NCBI GenBank assembly: GCA_900539375.1
Contig: UQBY01000012.1
Span: 25,948-89,947, forward strand
Source of the DNA: an uncultured Clostridium sp.
GTDB lineage: Bacteria; Bacillota; Clostridia; Clostridiales; Clostridiaceae
Direction: 5' to 3'
Length of the DNA: 64,000 nucleotides
Below the pieces are notes generated by a model. It saw only the letters and a list, made by a program, of their open reading frames with translations. It made no database searches and was not told where the DNA came from. The position numbers were made by a program, and so were the translations under genes. Every line of letters starts with the position of its first letter. Within the stretch, counting starts at the first letter, position 1. Shown piece after piece: positions 51,021 through 60,647 of this stretch.

Positions 51021-51674
51021 ATGGAATTAAGCCAAATACTAGAATTATTAGGTAAGGCTTCAAAAGAAACAGCTATAATGGTTATTCCAACAACAATTTT
51101 ATCTGTAATTATAGGATTTTTCCCAGCTGTAGTTTTAACAGTAACAGATAAAAATGGATTAAAACCAAATAAGTTAATTTATACTATATTTGATTTTATA
51201 ATAAATACATTAAGAAGCCTACCATTTTTAATATTAATGATAGCAATAATTCCTTTTACTAGATTAGTAGTTGGAAAATCTCTTGGACCAGTAGCTGCAA
51301 TAGTACCACTTACAGTAGCTTCAGCTCCATTTATAGCAAGAATTATAGAAACTGCTTTAAAAGAAGTTGACAAAGGGGTTATAGAAGCAGCAAAATCCTT
51401 TGGAGCATCTAATACACAAATTATTTTTAAAGTTATGCTTAAAGAAGCAGTTCCTTCAATAGTTTCAGGAGTAACTTTAGCATTAATAAGTATAATTGGA
51501 TATTCTGCTATGGCAGGAAGTATAGGTGCAGGTGGACTTGGAGATTTAGCTGTTAGATATGGATATCAAAGATGGAAACCAGAATTAATGGGGGTAACAG
51601 TAGTTGTTCTTATTATATTAGTACAACTTTTACAAAGTTTAGGTAATTATTTATATAAAAAATTATCAAAATAG
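51021..51674 (+). CDS. metI: Methionine ABC transporter permease MetI
   Basis: Membrane subunit of the importer, 217 residues with five TM helices. The EAA loop contacting MetN is EVDKGVIEAAKSFGASNTQI near 113-132. Typical MetI ending (GYQRWKPELMGVTVVVLIIL). One base after metN, with GGGAGG before the ATG. Confidence 0.95.
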   Translation: MELSQILELLGKASKETAIMVIPTTILSVIIGFFPAVVLTVTDKNGLKPNKLIYTIFDFIINTLRSLPFLILMIAIIPFTRLVVGKSLGPVAAIVPLTVASAPFIARIIETALKEVDKGVIEAAKSFGASNTQIIFKVMLKEAVPSIVSGVTLALISIIGYSAMAGSIGAGGLGDLAVRYGYQRWKPELMGVTVVVLIILVQLLQSLGNYLYKKLSK

Positions 51675-51698
51675 TTTTTCACATGGAGGAGATTAATA

Positions 51699-52514
51699 AT
51701 GAAAAAGAAAAGAATTTTATCAGTGCTATTAACAGGGGTTTTAGCAATAGGATTAATTGGATGTGGTAATTCATCATCAAAAGAAGATGATAAAACAATA
51801 AAAATTGGTGTAACTCCAGTACCACATAACGAAATAGTTGAACAAATTAAAGATGATGTAGAAGCTAAGGGGTATAAGTTAGATATACAAGTAATTAATG
51901 ATTACTTACCTCAGGATACAGCAGTTGAAGAAGGAGAATTAGATGCAAACTTCTTCCAACATATAGCTTATTTAAATCAAGTAAATGAAGAAAAAGGATA
52001 TCATTTAGCAGTTGCAGCAGAAATTCATGTAGAACCAATGGGTATTTATTCAAATACAGTTAAGAAAATTGAAGATGTAAAAGATGGTGCAAAAGTTGCA
52101 ATTCCAAATGACCCATCAAATGAAGCAAGAGCTTTAAGACTACTTGCTAAAGCTGGTTTAATAACAATTCCAGAGGGTGAATTAGTTACTGCAGCAGATA
52201 TAAAAGAAAATAAAAAGAATTTACAATTTACAGAAGTTGATGCGGCACAATTACCAAGAACTTTAGAAGAAGTAGATTTAGCGGTAATTAATGGAAATTA
52301 TGCCTTAGATGCAGGATTAAATGTTAATGAAGATGCTATTTATATTGAAGACAAAGATGATGAAAATATAAAAGATATGAGAAATGTTTTAGCTGTTAAA
52401 GAAGAAAACTTAAATTCAGAAAAAACTAAAGTATTAGTTGAAGCTTTAACTTCTGATAAAGTTAGAAAATTCATAGAAGATAATTATAAAGGTGCTGTAA
52501 TACCAGTATTCTAA
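51699..52514 (+). CDS. metQ: Methionine-binding lipoprotein MetQ
   Basis: Extracellular NlpA-family solute-binding lipoprotein, 271 residues. Lipobox GLIGCGNSS (Cys near 22), then KIGVTPVPHNEIVEQ, the DANFFQHIAYLNQ segment and GIYSNTVKKIEDVKDGAKVA, all diagnostic for MetQ. Ends the operon before a bidirectional terminator. Confidence 0.95.
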   Translation: MKKKRILSVLLTGVLAIGLIGCGNSSSKEDDKTIKIGVTPVPHNEIVEQIKDDVEAKGYKLDIQVINDYLPQDTAVEEGELDANFFQHIAYLNQVNEEKGYHLAVAAEIHVEPMGIYSNTVKKIEDVKDGAKVAIPNDPSNEARALRLLAKAGLITIPEGELVTAADIKENKKNLQFTEVDAAQLPRTLEEVDLAVINGNYALDAGLNVNEDAIYIEDKDDENIKDMRNVLAVKEENLNSEKTKVLVEALTSDKVRKFIEDNYKGAVIPVF

Positions 52515-52576
52515 AATTAAAGCTTAAACATAGGGATATTGTTTGAAAAATCATATAATTTTTTTAAAAATAAAAG

Positions 52577-52612
52577 AGCTTTGCATAATGAATTTTTTAT
52601 GCAAAGCTTTTT
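52577..52612. terminator. Bidirectional terminator between metQ and the P-type ATPase
   Basis: AGCTTTGCATAA (52577-52588) pairs perfectly with TTATGCAAAGCT (52597-52608), T-rich on both sides; the two genes converge here. Confidence 0.9.
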
Positions 52613-52632
52613 AAAATTTTTATTTGTATAAA

Positions 52633-55302
52633 TTAATACTTTTTATTTAATTTTTTCTTATTTAAGCGAATAAATACTTTAGTTATTTCTACTAATGCTA
52701 AAGGAAGAAGTGATAATAATGTTACAATTATCCATTCATTAAATTTAAGTGATACAAGACTAAAGAAATTTTTAAATGATGGAACAAATAAAACAATAGT
52801 TAAAATTCCTAAAGATAAAACAATAGAAGCAAATAAAAACAAATTACGACCATTACCAGTTGTAAATATAGATTCTGTATTAGAACGTTGATTTAATGCA
52901 TGGAATAGTTGAGAAATGGCCAATACACAAAATGCCATAGTCATTCCAACTTCATGACTATCTTTTAATCCTATTTTATATGCACATATTGTAGCAGTTG
53001 TTATAAATAAACCATGAAGAACAACCCTTACTACTAGTCCTTTTTCAAAAAGAGTGCCTGATTTTACAGGTTTATTTTTCATTATATTTTTACTTGCAGG
53101 GTCAACTCCAAGGGCTAAAGCTGGAAGTGTATCTGTAGCAAGATTTATTAAAAGTATATGAACAGCTAAAATAGGAGCATCCCAGTTTAACAAAGTTGCT
53201 ATAAATAATGTTAAAATTTCTGCTATATTACCAGCTAGTAAAAATTGAATAACTTTTTGAATATTTTTATATACTCTTCTCCCTTCTCTTATTGCATATT
53301 CAATGGTAGTAAAGTTATCATCCATTAAAATCATATCAGCAGCATCTTTTGCCACATCAGTACCACTTTTACCCATGGCAACACCAATATCAGCAGCTTT
53401 AAGTGCAGGTGAATCATTTACTCCATCTCCAGTCATGGCAGTGATTTCACCAGTTCTTTTTAATGAATTTATTATTCGTAATTTATCATTAGGAGATACA
53501 CGAGCAAAAACAGTAGTGGTATGAACCATTTTATCTAATTCATCATCTGTCATTTTATGAAGTTCTTCACCAGATATTACTGTATTTCCTTCATGATAAA
53601 TAGATAATTGCTTTGCAATGGCTAAAGCTGTTATTTTATGATCTCCTGTAATCATTATTGTACGAATTCCTGCATTATGGCAAGTTTCCACTGCAGAAAT
53701 GACTTCTTTTCTTGGAGGGTCAATCATGCCAGTTACTCCTAAGAAAGTTAAACCATATTCTATATTTTCTTCATCATCAGAAGGAATATCTTTTAGTATT
53801 TTTTTTGCAAAACCAAGTACACGTAAAGCTTTAGATGACATATCAAAACAAAGATTTTTAATATCTTCTTTATCTTTATTGGTTAAAGGTCTTATGCCAT
53901 TTTCAGTTAAAATACTATCACATAAAGGAAGCATTTCATCAACTGCACCTTTTGTATAAGCAGTAATATTATTGTCAATAATATGAATAGTAGACATTCT
54001 TTTTCTATTAGAATCAAAAGGTTGTTCAAATTTACGAGGATATTTATCTTCAAGTTCTTCATGATTTATATTAAATTTTTTAGCTAAAAAGATTAATGCA
54101 CCTTCTGTTGGGTCACCTATTATTCCTTCAGGATTATCTGGGTCAAGAGAAGCATTGTTACAAAGAGCAGAAGCATAAATAAGCTCTTTATATAGTGAAA
54201 AATCTTTTACATCTATTTCATTAATTTTAGAAGAAGTTCTAGTTTTAAAATTATTATTTGTTGCAATTTCTGTTACTGTCATTTTATTAAGAGTAAGAGT
54301 TCCTGTTTTATCACAACATATAACACTAGCACTTCCTAAAGTTTCCACAGCAGGAAGCTTTTTAACTAAAGCATTTTCTTTTGCCATACGTTGAACGCCT
54401 AAAGCCATAACAATTGTAGCAGTAGCTGGAAGTCCTTCAGGAATAATAGAAATTGCTAGAGAAATAGCTGTCATAAGTAATGGAATTAATGGACGTCCAT
54501 AAAGATAACCAATACCAAAAATTAAAATACATACAATTATACCAACAATACTTAATGTTTTTCCTACAGAATTAAGTTTTTCTTTTAAAGGAGTATGAAA
54601 TTCATCCTCATCATCTAACATTTTAGCAATATGACCAACTTCTGTATTCATTCCAGTAGCAACAACAACTCCTAATCCATTTCCATATGTAACAATTGAA
54701 GAAGTGTATGCCATATTAGTTCTATCACCAAGTACTGCATCTTCTGGTAAAATATCTTCAAAGTCTTTTTCAGAGGGAATTGATTCTCCAGTAAGAGAAG
54801 ATTCTTGAATTTTAAGGTTTGATGATTTTAAAAGACGAATGTCTGCTGGAACTATAGAACCATCTTCTAAATATATAATATCACCTGGAACTAATAGATT
54901 TGCAGAAATTGTACTTTCTTCTCCTTCTCTAAGGACTCTAGCAGTAGGGGCACTCATATTACGTAGTGCTTCTAAAGCATTAGAGGCTTTCTTTTCCTCA
55001 ATTATACCAATAATAGCATTAAGACAAACTATTATCAATATAACAATAGCTTCTGTCCATTCATTTAAAAAAATAGATAATATAGAAGCACCAATAAGAA
55101 TAAGAACCATAGTATCAGATAATTGTTCCCAAAGCATTTTTAAAATAGTCTTTTCAGGGGACTTATTTAATTGGTTAAAGCCATATTTTTTAAGTAATTC
55201 ATCTGCTTTAGCATCACTGAGCCCTTCCTCAGAACTATCTAAATCACTTAATGTTTCTTCAATGGATTTCGAGTGCCAAGGTTTATTTTTGCAATTTTTC
55301 AT
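52633..55302 (-). CDS. P-type calcium-transporting ATPase (P2A/PMR1-like)
   Basis: Membrane cation pump of 889 residues, probably exporting Ca2+. Cation ATPase N domain near 8-70, actuator loop SLTGESIPS, phosphorylation site CCDKTGTLTLNK near 325, nucleotide domain KGAVDE, hinge MTGDGVNDSPALKAADIGVA, and about ten TM spans. TM4 IPEGLPATATIVMA has the PEGLP motif typical of Ca2+ pumps; TM6 has NLATDTLPALALG. ATG 55302 is chosen with AAGGAGTGA upstream; GTG 55311 overlaps that site. Single gene converging on metQ. Confidence 0.92.
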   Translation of the reverse strand: MKNCKNKPWHSKSIEETLSDLDSSEEGLSDAKADELLKKYGFNQLNKSPEKTILKMLWEQLSDTMVLILIGASILSIFLNEWTEAIVILIIVCLNAIIGIIEEKKASNALEALRNMSAPTARVLREGEESTISANLLVPGDIIYLEDGSIVPADIRLLKSSNLKIQESSLTGESIPSEKDFEDILPEDAVLGDRTNMAYTSSIVTYGNGLGVVVATGMNTEVGHIAKMLDDEDEFHTPLKEKLNSVGKTLSIVGIIVCILIFGIGYLYGRPLIPLLMTAISLAISIIPEGLPATATIVMALGVQRMAKENALVKKLPAVETLGSASVICCDKTGTLTLNKMTVTEIATNNNFKTRTSSKINEIDVKDFSLYKELIYASALCNNASLDPDNPEGIIGDPTEGALIFLAKKFNINHEELEDKYPRKFEQPFDSNRKRMSTIHIIDNNITAYTKGAVDEMLPLCDSILTENGIRPLTNKDKEDIKNLCFDMSSKALRVLGFAKKILKDIPSDDEENIEYGLTFLGVTGMIDPPRKEVISAVETCHNAGIRTIMITGDHKITALAIAKQLSIYHEGNTVISGEELHKMTDDELDKMVHTTTVFARVSPNDKLRIINSLKRTGEITAMTGDGVNDSPALKAADIGVAMGKSGTDVAKDAADMILMDDNFTTIEYAIREGRRVYKNIQKVIQFLLAGNIAEILTLFIATLLNWDAPILAVHILLINLATDTLPALALGVDPASKNIMKNKPVKSGTLFEKGLVVRVVLHGLFITTATICAYKIGLKDSHEVGMTMAFCVLAISQLFHALNQRSNTESIFTTGNGRNLFLFASIVLSLGILTIVLFVPSFKNFFSLVSLKFNEWIIVTLLSLLPLALVEITKVFIRLNKKKLNKKY

Positions 55303-55478
55303 AAAAATCACTCCTTATTAAAGTTAAAATATAGTAATGTATTACATTATATTTAGGAAATTATTATATGTCAATGAAGATTTTGTTAAAAAATAATTAC
55401 TTTATTATATGGCTTTAGTTGTTAGTGGTAATAATATATAATATAAAGGAATTAAATATAAATAATTGAGAGGTAATT

Positions 55479-56357
55479 ATGAAAAAATTTAAAAGAATGT
55501 ACATAGAAATAACTAACATATGCAATTTAAGTTGCAGTTTTTGTCCTAAAACAAAAAGAAAAATGGAATTTTTATCAGTGGACAACTTTAAGATAATATT
55601 AGAAAAAATAAAACCATATACAGAGTATATTTATTTTCACTTAATGGGAGAACCATTATTAAACCCTAATTTAGAAGAATTTTTAGAAATAGCTTATGAA
55701 AAAGGCTTTAAGGTTAATATAACAACTAATGGTACTTTGCTAAAAAAAACAAGAGAAATTCTTTTAAAAAGCAAAAGCTTAAGGCAAATAAATATTTCTC
55801 TTCATAGTTTTGAAGCAAATGATAATAATATAACTTTTGATGAATATTTTAATGAAATAACTTCTTTTGTTAATGAAGCAAATGAAAAAACTAATATAAT
55901 ATGTGCTTTAAGGTTATGGAATTTAGAAAGCTATAATGAAAGGGTATCTTCTCCTGAAAATAAATTAAATAAAAATATTATAGATATTCTTAAAGAAGCT
56001 TTTAATTATAAAGAAGATTTAAAAGAAAATTTAGATAAAAATAAAAGAGTAAAAATAAGAAAAAATCTTTATTTAAATGGAGCAGAAAAGTTTCAATGGC
56101 CTGATATAAATTTAGATATAATAAGTGAAAAAGGATTTTGTCATGGTTTAAGAGACCATATAGGAATATTAGTTGATGGAACTGTTGTTCCTTGTTGTTT
56201 AGATAGTGAAGGAAACATACCCCTTGGAAATATTTATAATAAAACTTTAGAAGAAATAATAAATAGTGAAAGAGCAATAAATTTATATAATGGATTTTCT
56301 CAAAGAAAAAAAGTAGAGGATTTATGTAAAAAATGTGGCTATAGTGAAAGATTTTAA
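55479..56357 (+). CDS. Radical SAM/SPASM domain protein
   Basis: A 292-residue radical SAM enzyme. The CxxxCxxC cluster motif is ICNLSCSFCPK near 14-24; LMGEPLLNP follows as the GE(P) SAM-binding block. A C-terminal SPASM domain carries VPCCLDSEGNIPLGNIY and LCKKCGY. SPASM enzymes modify peptides or sugars, or activate proteins; no precursor peptide gene is visible next to it, so the substrate is unknown. The short SPASM has few cysteines, probably one extra cluster. Single gene. Confidence 0.88.
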   Translation: MKKFKRMYIEITNICNLSCSFCPKTKRKMEFLSVDNFKIILEKIKPYTEYIYFHLMGEPLLNPNLEEFLEIAYEKGFKVNITTNGTLLKKTREILLKSKSLRQINISLHSFEANDNNITFDEYFNEITSFVNEANEKTNIICALRLWNLESYNERVSSPENKLNKNIIDILKEAFNYKEDLKENLDKNKRVKIRKNLYLNGAEKFQWPDINLDIISEKGFCHGLRDHIGILVDGTVVPCCLDSEGNIPLGNIYNKTLEEIINSERAINLYNGFSQRKKVEDLCKKCGYSERF

Positions 56358-56570
56358 AGGAAATGAAAAAATAACATAAAAATTTTATATGTAAAGGCTG
56401 TTATATAATTAATTAAAAATTAAGTTTACAATAGCCTTTTATTTGTGTATAAAAATACAAAATTAATGCATAAATATAAAAAATATTTATAAATATCTTG
56501 ATAAAAATAGCTATAAATGGTACTATTTTAATATAACATAAATTGACTTATAAATATGGAGGTTATAGTT

Positions 56571-57566
56571 ATGGCAGTAAACTTAAGAGGAAGAAACTTT
56601 TTAAAATTATTAGATTTTACTCCTGAAGAAATTAGATATTTAATAGATTTATCTAAGAATTTAAAGGATTTAAAGAGAGCAGGAATTCCACATGATAGAT
56701 TAAAGGGAAAAAATATAGTTTTATTATTTGAAAAAACATCAACAAGAACAAGATGTTCTTTTGAAGTAGCAGGACATGATTTAGGAATGGGAGTTACATT
56801 TTTAAATGCTGATAGCTCTCAAGTAGGAAAAAAAGAAAGTATTAAAGATACAGCAAGAGTTCTTGGAAGAATGTATGATGGAATAGAATATAGAGGATTT
56901 GAACAATCAATAGTTGAAGAACTTGCAGAATATGCTGGAGTTCCTGTATGGAATGGACTAACAGATGAATTCCACCCAACTCAAATGATTGCAGACTTAT
57001 TAACAATAGAAGAGAAGTTTGGAAAATTAAAAGGAATTAACTTTACTTATATGGGAGATGCAAGAAACAATTTAGGAAATTCATTAATGGTAGCTTGTGC
57101 TAAAATGGGAATGAATTTTACAGCTTGTGCAGCTAAAGAAGTATTTCCAAATGAGGATTTAGTTAATACATGTAAAGAAATTGCAAAAGAAACTGGAGGA
57201 AGCATAACTTTAACTGAGGATGTTAAAGAAGGAACTAAAAATGCTGATGTAATTTATACAGACATATGGGTTTCAATGGGAGAACCTGAAGAGATTTGGG
57301 AAAGCAGATTAAATTTATTAAAGCCATATCAAGTTAATAAAGCTGTTATGGAAAATGTAGCACCAAATGCAGTATTTATGCATTGCCTTCCATCTTATCA
57401 TGACTTAAATACAGATGTAGGAAGAAAAGTATGTGAAAAGTTTGGAATGAAAGAACTTGAAGTAACAGATGAAGTTTTTGAAGGAAAACAATCAATAGTA
57501 TTTGACCAAGCTGAAAATCGTATGCACTCAATTAAAGCAATTATATTAGCTACAATTGGGGGCTAA
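56571..57566 (+). CDS. argF: Ornithine carbamoyltransferase
   Basis: Makes citrulline from ornithine and carbamoyl phosphate, or works in reverse in the arginine deiminase pathway. 331 residues with carbamoyl-phosphate loop KTSTRTRCSFEVA near 56-68, DEFHPTQMIADLL, the ornithine SMGEPEE block (D-x-x-x-SMG) and MHCLPSYH. ATG 56571 has GGAGG 8 nt upstream; ATG 56556 contains that site. It stands alone, so anabolic (argF) or catabolic (arcB) use cannot be told. A strong terminator follows. Confidence 0.93.
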   Translation: MAVNLRGRNFLKLLDFTPEEIRYLIDLSKNLKDLKRAGIPHDRLKGKNIVLLFEKTSTRTRCSFEVAGHDLGMGVTFLNADSSQVGKKESIKDTARVLGRMYDGIEYRGFEQSIVEELAEYAGVPVWNGLTDEFHPTQMIADLLTIEEKFGKLKGINFTYMGDARNNLGNSLMVACAKMGMNFTACAAKEVFPNEDLVNTCKEIAKETGGSITLTEDVKEGTKNADVIYTDIWVSMGEPEEIWESRLNLLKPYQVNKAVMENVAPNAVFMHCLPSYHDLNTDVGRKVCEKFGMKELEVTDEVFEGKQSIVFDQAENRMHSIKAIILATIGG

Positions 57567-57578
57567 AAAGATAAATTT

Positions 57579-57624
57579 AAAGTATCACTTTTGACTATAG
57601 AAAGTTAAAAGTGATACTTTTTTT
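57579..57624 (+). terminator. Terminator after ornithine carbamoyltransferase gene
   Basis: AAAGTATCACTTTT (57579-57592) with exact complement at 57607-57620 and seven T. Confidence 0.93.
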
Positions 57625-57672
57625 ATTATCATTTTATTTTTAATAGTTAAGATAAAATTAAGAAATGTTATA

Positions 57673-57701
57673 TTGACTTATAATATTATACGATGTATAG
57701 T
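57673..57701 (+). promoter_or_regulatory. Promoter of the PadR operon
   Basis: TTGACT (57673-57678), 17-bp spacer, TATAGT (57696-57701). The region is almost pure AT, so alternatives exist. Confidence 0.55.
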
Positions 57702-57714
57702 ATTAATATAAATT

Positions 57715-57737
57715 AATATTATATATCATATAATATT
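57715..57737 (+). promoter_or_regulatory. Palindromic candidate PadR operator
   Basis: AATATTATAT (57715-57724), ATC, ATATAATATT (57728-57737): perfect 10-bp arms just after the promoter and 25 bp before the PadR gene. In AT-rich DNA chance palindromes occur, but length and place fit autorepression. Confidence 0.5.
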
Positions 57738-57762
57738 ATAAAGTAAATAAGGAGGAATTGTT

Positions 57763-58083
57763 ATGGCTTTTCAGTTAGGTTCAGCCCTTATGGATGCCTG
57801 TGTTTTAGCTGTCCTTACTAGAGGGGATACTTATGGCTATGTTTTAACACAGCAAGTAAGAGGAATTATGGATATATCAGAATCCACTTTATATCCTGTT
57901 CTTAGAAGACTACAAAAAGATGGTTGTTTAGAAACTTATGATCAGTCTTTTCAAGGAAGAAATAGAAGGTATTATAAGATAACAGAAATGGGAAAGGAAA
58001 AATATAAAGAATATATAAAAGAATGGGATGAATATAAATTTAAGATTGATAAGATTTTGTTAGGGGGGTTGGAAAATGAATAA
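57763..58083 (+). CDS. PadR-family transcriptional regulator
   Basis: A 106-residue PadR winged helix: DACVLAVLTRGDTYGYVLTQ near 11-30, recognition helix ISESTLYPVLRRLQKDG and wing GRNRRYYKITEMGK. Such short PadR proteins commonly repress envelope-stress or drug-export genes. It overlaps the next gene by 8 bases and forms a three-gene operon with DUF1700 and DUF4097 genes, a widespread Firmicute arrangement. Effector unknown. Confidence 0.9.
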   Translation: MAFQLGSALMDACVLAVLTRGDTYGYVLTQQVRGIMDISESTLYPVLRRLQKDGCLETYDQSFQGRNRRYYKITEMGKEKYKEYIKEWDEYKFKIDKILLGGLENE

Positions 58084-58738
58084 AGAAGAGTTTCTTAAAG
58101 AATTAAAAGAAAGATTAGAAGGCTTGCCAAGTGATGAAATAGAAAATGCAATAAATTATTATATTGAATATTTTGAGGATGCCAAAATAGATAATGAAGC
58201 AGATGTAACTATTTCTCTTGGTACAGCTAAAGAGGTTGCAAAGCAAATAATGTCAGATTATTCTTCTAGAGATTCAGAAGAAATTATAAAGGTAAATCTT
58301 AATAAAGATAATGAAAACAAATGTGAAAATGAATATTTTCCAAAAGAAGAAAATAATAAAAAAGAAAAAAGAAATAAGTGGCTAATAGCTTTAATTGTAG
58401 TTCTTGCAATTTTAGCATCTCCTATTATTTTAGGATTAGCCTTTGGAGCTATTGGAATTTTAATAGGTATAGTAGTAACTTTATTTGCAATAGTAATATC
58501 TATAATTTTTACCGGAGGAGCATGTATTTTAGGAGGGATAATAAGTGTAATAGGTAGTTTATTTATTTTATCTCAAGTAGGAATTTCTACAGCAGTCTTA
58601 TTTATAGGCTTAGCACTTATATCAATTGGAATAGGAATAATCTTTTTATGGCTTTCAATAAAGGGATTTAAACTTATAATTTATGGATGCAAAAAAATAA
58701 TAGAAAAGATTAAAAGAAGGGGTGGAAGGGATGAATAA
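58076..58738 (+). CDS. DUF1700-family membrane protein
   Basis: A 220-residue protein. N-terminal cytoplasmic helical domain (KEEFLKELKERLEGLPSDEI, the DUF1700 start) to about residue 95, followed by three to four TM segments rich in Gly/Ile (LIALIVVLAILASPIILGLA). Between PadR and DUF4097 genes, overlapping both by 8 bases. Family members are tied to envelope stress, but no molecular function is known. Confidence 0.87.
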   Translation: MNKEEFLKELKERLEGLPSDEIENAINYYIEYFEDAKIDNEADVTISLGTAKEVAKQIMSDYSSRDSEEIIKVNLNKDNENKCENEYFPKEENNKKEKRNKWLIALIVVLAILASPIILGLAFGAIGILIGIVVTLFAIVISIIFTGGACILGGIISVIGSLFILSQVGISTAVLFIGLALISIGIGIIFLWLSIKGFKLIIYGCKKIIEKIKRRGGRDE

Positions 58739-59759
58739 GCTTTTAAAAACTTCACTATGTATGATTTTAATTGGATTTATATTATCAGTTATAGGATTTT
58801 TAGCAGGTGGAAGATTTCATGAAATCTCAATAACTACAAATGGTGTTAGGGTTTATGATACTAATAAAGATAAAAATATAGTTAAGGAAAGTTTTAATTT
58901 AGATAGTTTTAATAAGGTTAATATATCCTCTAATTTTGATTTAAGTTATATTGAAATAGTTAAAGGCGATAAATACAAACTTGACCTTCAATATGATAAA
59001 GAAAATAAAATTGATTATAGCATAAAAGATGGAGTATTAACAATAAATTATAATTCAAAAAATGAAAAAAATATTATTAATTTTGGATTTTTTAATAATA
59101 CTTTAGAAGAAGGAGTAAAACTTTATGTTCCAGAGGACTGTAATTTAGATGAGTTAAAGGTTAATACTAGTAGTTCTGATATAAAGATTGATAAAGTAAA
59201 TAGTAAAGATATAGATATAGTTAATGGATATGGAGATATAAATTTATTAAATTCCTCTTGTGAAAATATTGTATTAAAGGCTAGTAGTGGAGATATAAAT
59301 TTAAGTGATATAAAAAGTACAAAAATATCCTTTGAAAATGATTATGGAGAGGTAAATATAAAAAATTCTAACTTTGAAGATTTTAACGGAAACTTAAGTA
59401 GTGGAGATTTTCAAGCTAATAATATAAATATTTCTAAAGAATGTAATATTAATAATAGTTATGGAAGTATTGAAATGGAAAATTCTTCATTAGGAAACTT
59501 TACAGGAACTTTAAATAGTGGAGACCTTGAATTTGAAAACATTAAGGAAATAAAAAATGTAAATATAGAAAATGACTATGGAGATGTGGAGATAAAAGGT
59601 AAATTAGAATATAATAAGTTTAATTATTATTTAAAATGTGAATATGGTACTATTGAACTTAATGATAAAGAATATGATGGTAACTATAAAGAAGATAATA
59701 AGGCAGAATATAATATAAATATAACTGCTACAAGTGGAGATATAGATATAGAATTTTAA
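58731..59759 (+). CDS. DUF4097 beta-helix envelope protein
   Basis: A 342-residue extracytoplasmic protein with one N-terminal TM (SLCMILIGFILSVIGFLAGG). The rest is a DUF4097/adhesin-like beta-solenoid: units alternate YGDINLL, SSGDINL, YGEVNIK, SSGDFQA, YGSIEME, NSGDLEF, YGDVEIK and TSGDIDI, about 20 residues apart. ATG 58731 follows GGGGTGGAAGGG; GTG 58722 is less likely. Last gene of the PadR operon. It may act as an envelope-stress sensor or scaffold with the DUF1700 protein. Confidence 0.85.
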   Translation: MNKLLKTSLCMILIGFILSVIGFLAGGRFHEISITTNGVRVYDTNKDKNIVKESFNLDSFNKVNISSNFDLSYIEIVKGDKYKLDLQYDKENKIDYSIKDGVLTINYNSKNEKNIINFGFFNNTLEEGVKLYVPEDCNLDELKVNTSSSDIKIDKVNSKDIDIVNGYGDINLLNSSCENIVLKASSGDINLSDIKSTKISFENDYGEVNIKNSNFEDFNGNLSSGDFQANNINISKECNINNSYGSIEMENSSLGNFTGTLNSGDLEFENIKEIKNVNIENDYGDVEIKGKLEYNKFNYYLKCEYGTIELNDKEYDGNYKEDNKAEYNINITATSGDIDIEF

Positions 59760-59762
59760 AAA

Positions 59763-59802
59763 AAAGAGCTGTTTCAGTAAAAATTTATTGAAACAGCTCT
59801 TT
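59763..59802. terminator. Bidirectional terminator between the PadR operon and nadABC
   Basis: AAAGAGCTGTTTCA (59763-59776) pairs with TGAAACAGCTCTTT (59789-59802), A/T runs on both sides; shared by two convergent operons. Confidence 0.92.
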
Positions 59803-59807
59803 AAAGT

Positions 59808-60647
59808 TTAATCCATAACTAAGTTTTTAAGAGATATATCAAGAACTTTAAAAGAGTGAGTTAAAGCTCCAACAGATATATAATCTGTACCAGTTTCAGC
59901 ATAATCTTTTATATTTTCTATTGTTACATTTCCAGAACATTCAACAATGGCTCTTCCATCTATAAGGTCAACCATTTCTTTAGCCATAGCAGGAGACATA
60001 TTATCAAGCATTATTATATCAGCCTTTGAATTTATTGCTTCTAAAACTTCTTCTTTTGTTTCTGTTTCAACTTCAACCTTAGTTGTAAAAGAAGCATTTT
60101 TCTTAGCTAAAGCCACTGCATTTGAAATACTTCCAGCAGCATCTATATGATTATCTTTTATTAAAATTGAATCTGATAAAGAATATCTATGATTAGCTCC
60201 ACCACCACAAAGAACAGAGTATTTATCAATGTGTCTATATAAAGGAGTTATTTTTCTTGTATCAACTACTTTAGCTTTTGTATGTTCTATTTCTTTAGCA
60301 TATTGATAAGTAGTTGTAGCAATTCCACTCATTCTTTGAAGTAAATTTAACCCTATACGTTCTCCCATAAGAACTTTTTGAGTATTACCTTTAACTTCAC
60401 CTATTTTTTCTCCCTTAGAAACTTTATCTCCATCCTTTTTAAATAGGTTACACTTAACATCACCAATAAGAGTAAAAACTCTTTTAAAAACAGGAAGTCC
60501 ACATATTATTCCATCTTCTTTTACATAAAGGGAAGCTGTGCAAGTACTATCTTCTGGTATTATACTTGAGGTTGTTATATCACCAAAAGGCATATCTTCA
60601 TTTAAACCTCTTTGTATTATATCATCAATAATTAAGTAATTTAACAT
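59808..60647 (-). CDS. nadC: Nicotinate-nucleotide pyrophosphorylase NadC
   Basis: Quinolinate phosphoribosyltransferase, third step of de novo NAD synthesis. 279 residues. Visible: EDMPFGDITT near 17-26, NLLQRMSGIAT, VDTRKITPLYR, GGGANHRYSLSD near 158-169 (substrate His/Arg), IMLDNMSP and SVGALTHS. It overlaps nadB by 23 bases and ends the nadA-nadB-nadC operon. Confidence 0.95.
   Translation of the reverse strand: MLNYLIIDDIIQRGLNEDMPFGDITTSSIIPEDSTCTASLYVKEDGIICGLPVFKRVFTLIGDVKCNLFKKDGDKVSKGEKIGEVKGNTQKVLMGERIGLNLLQRMSGIATTTYQYAKEIEHTKAKVVDTRKITPLYRHIDKYSVLCGGGANHRYSLSDSILIKDNHIDAAGSISNAVALAKKNASFTTKVEVETETKEEVLEAINSKADIIMLDNMSPAMAKEMVDLIDGRAIVECSGNVTIENIKDYAETGTDYISVGALTHSFKVLDISLKNLVMD

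Noticed and set aside
54839..55321. 160-codon + strand frame opposite the P-type ATPase
   Set aside because: Antisense to the conserved actuator domain; no initiation signal.
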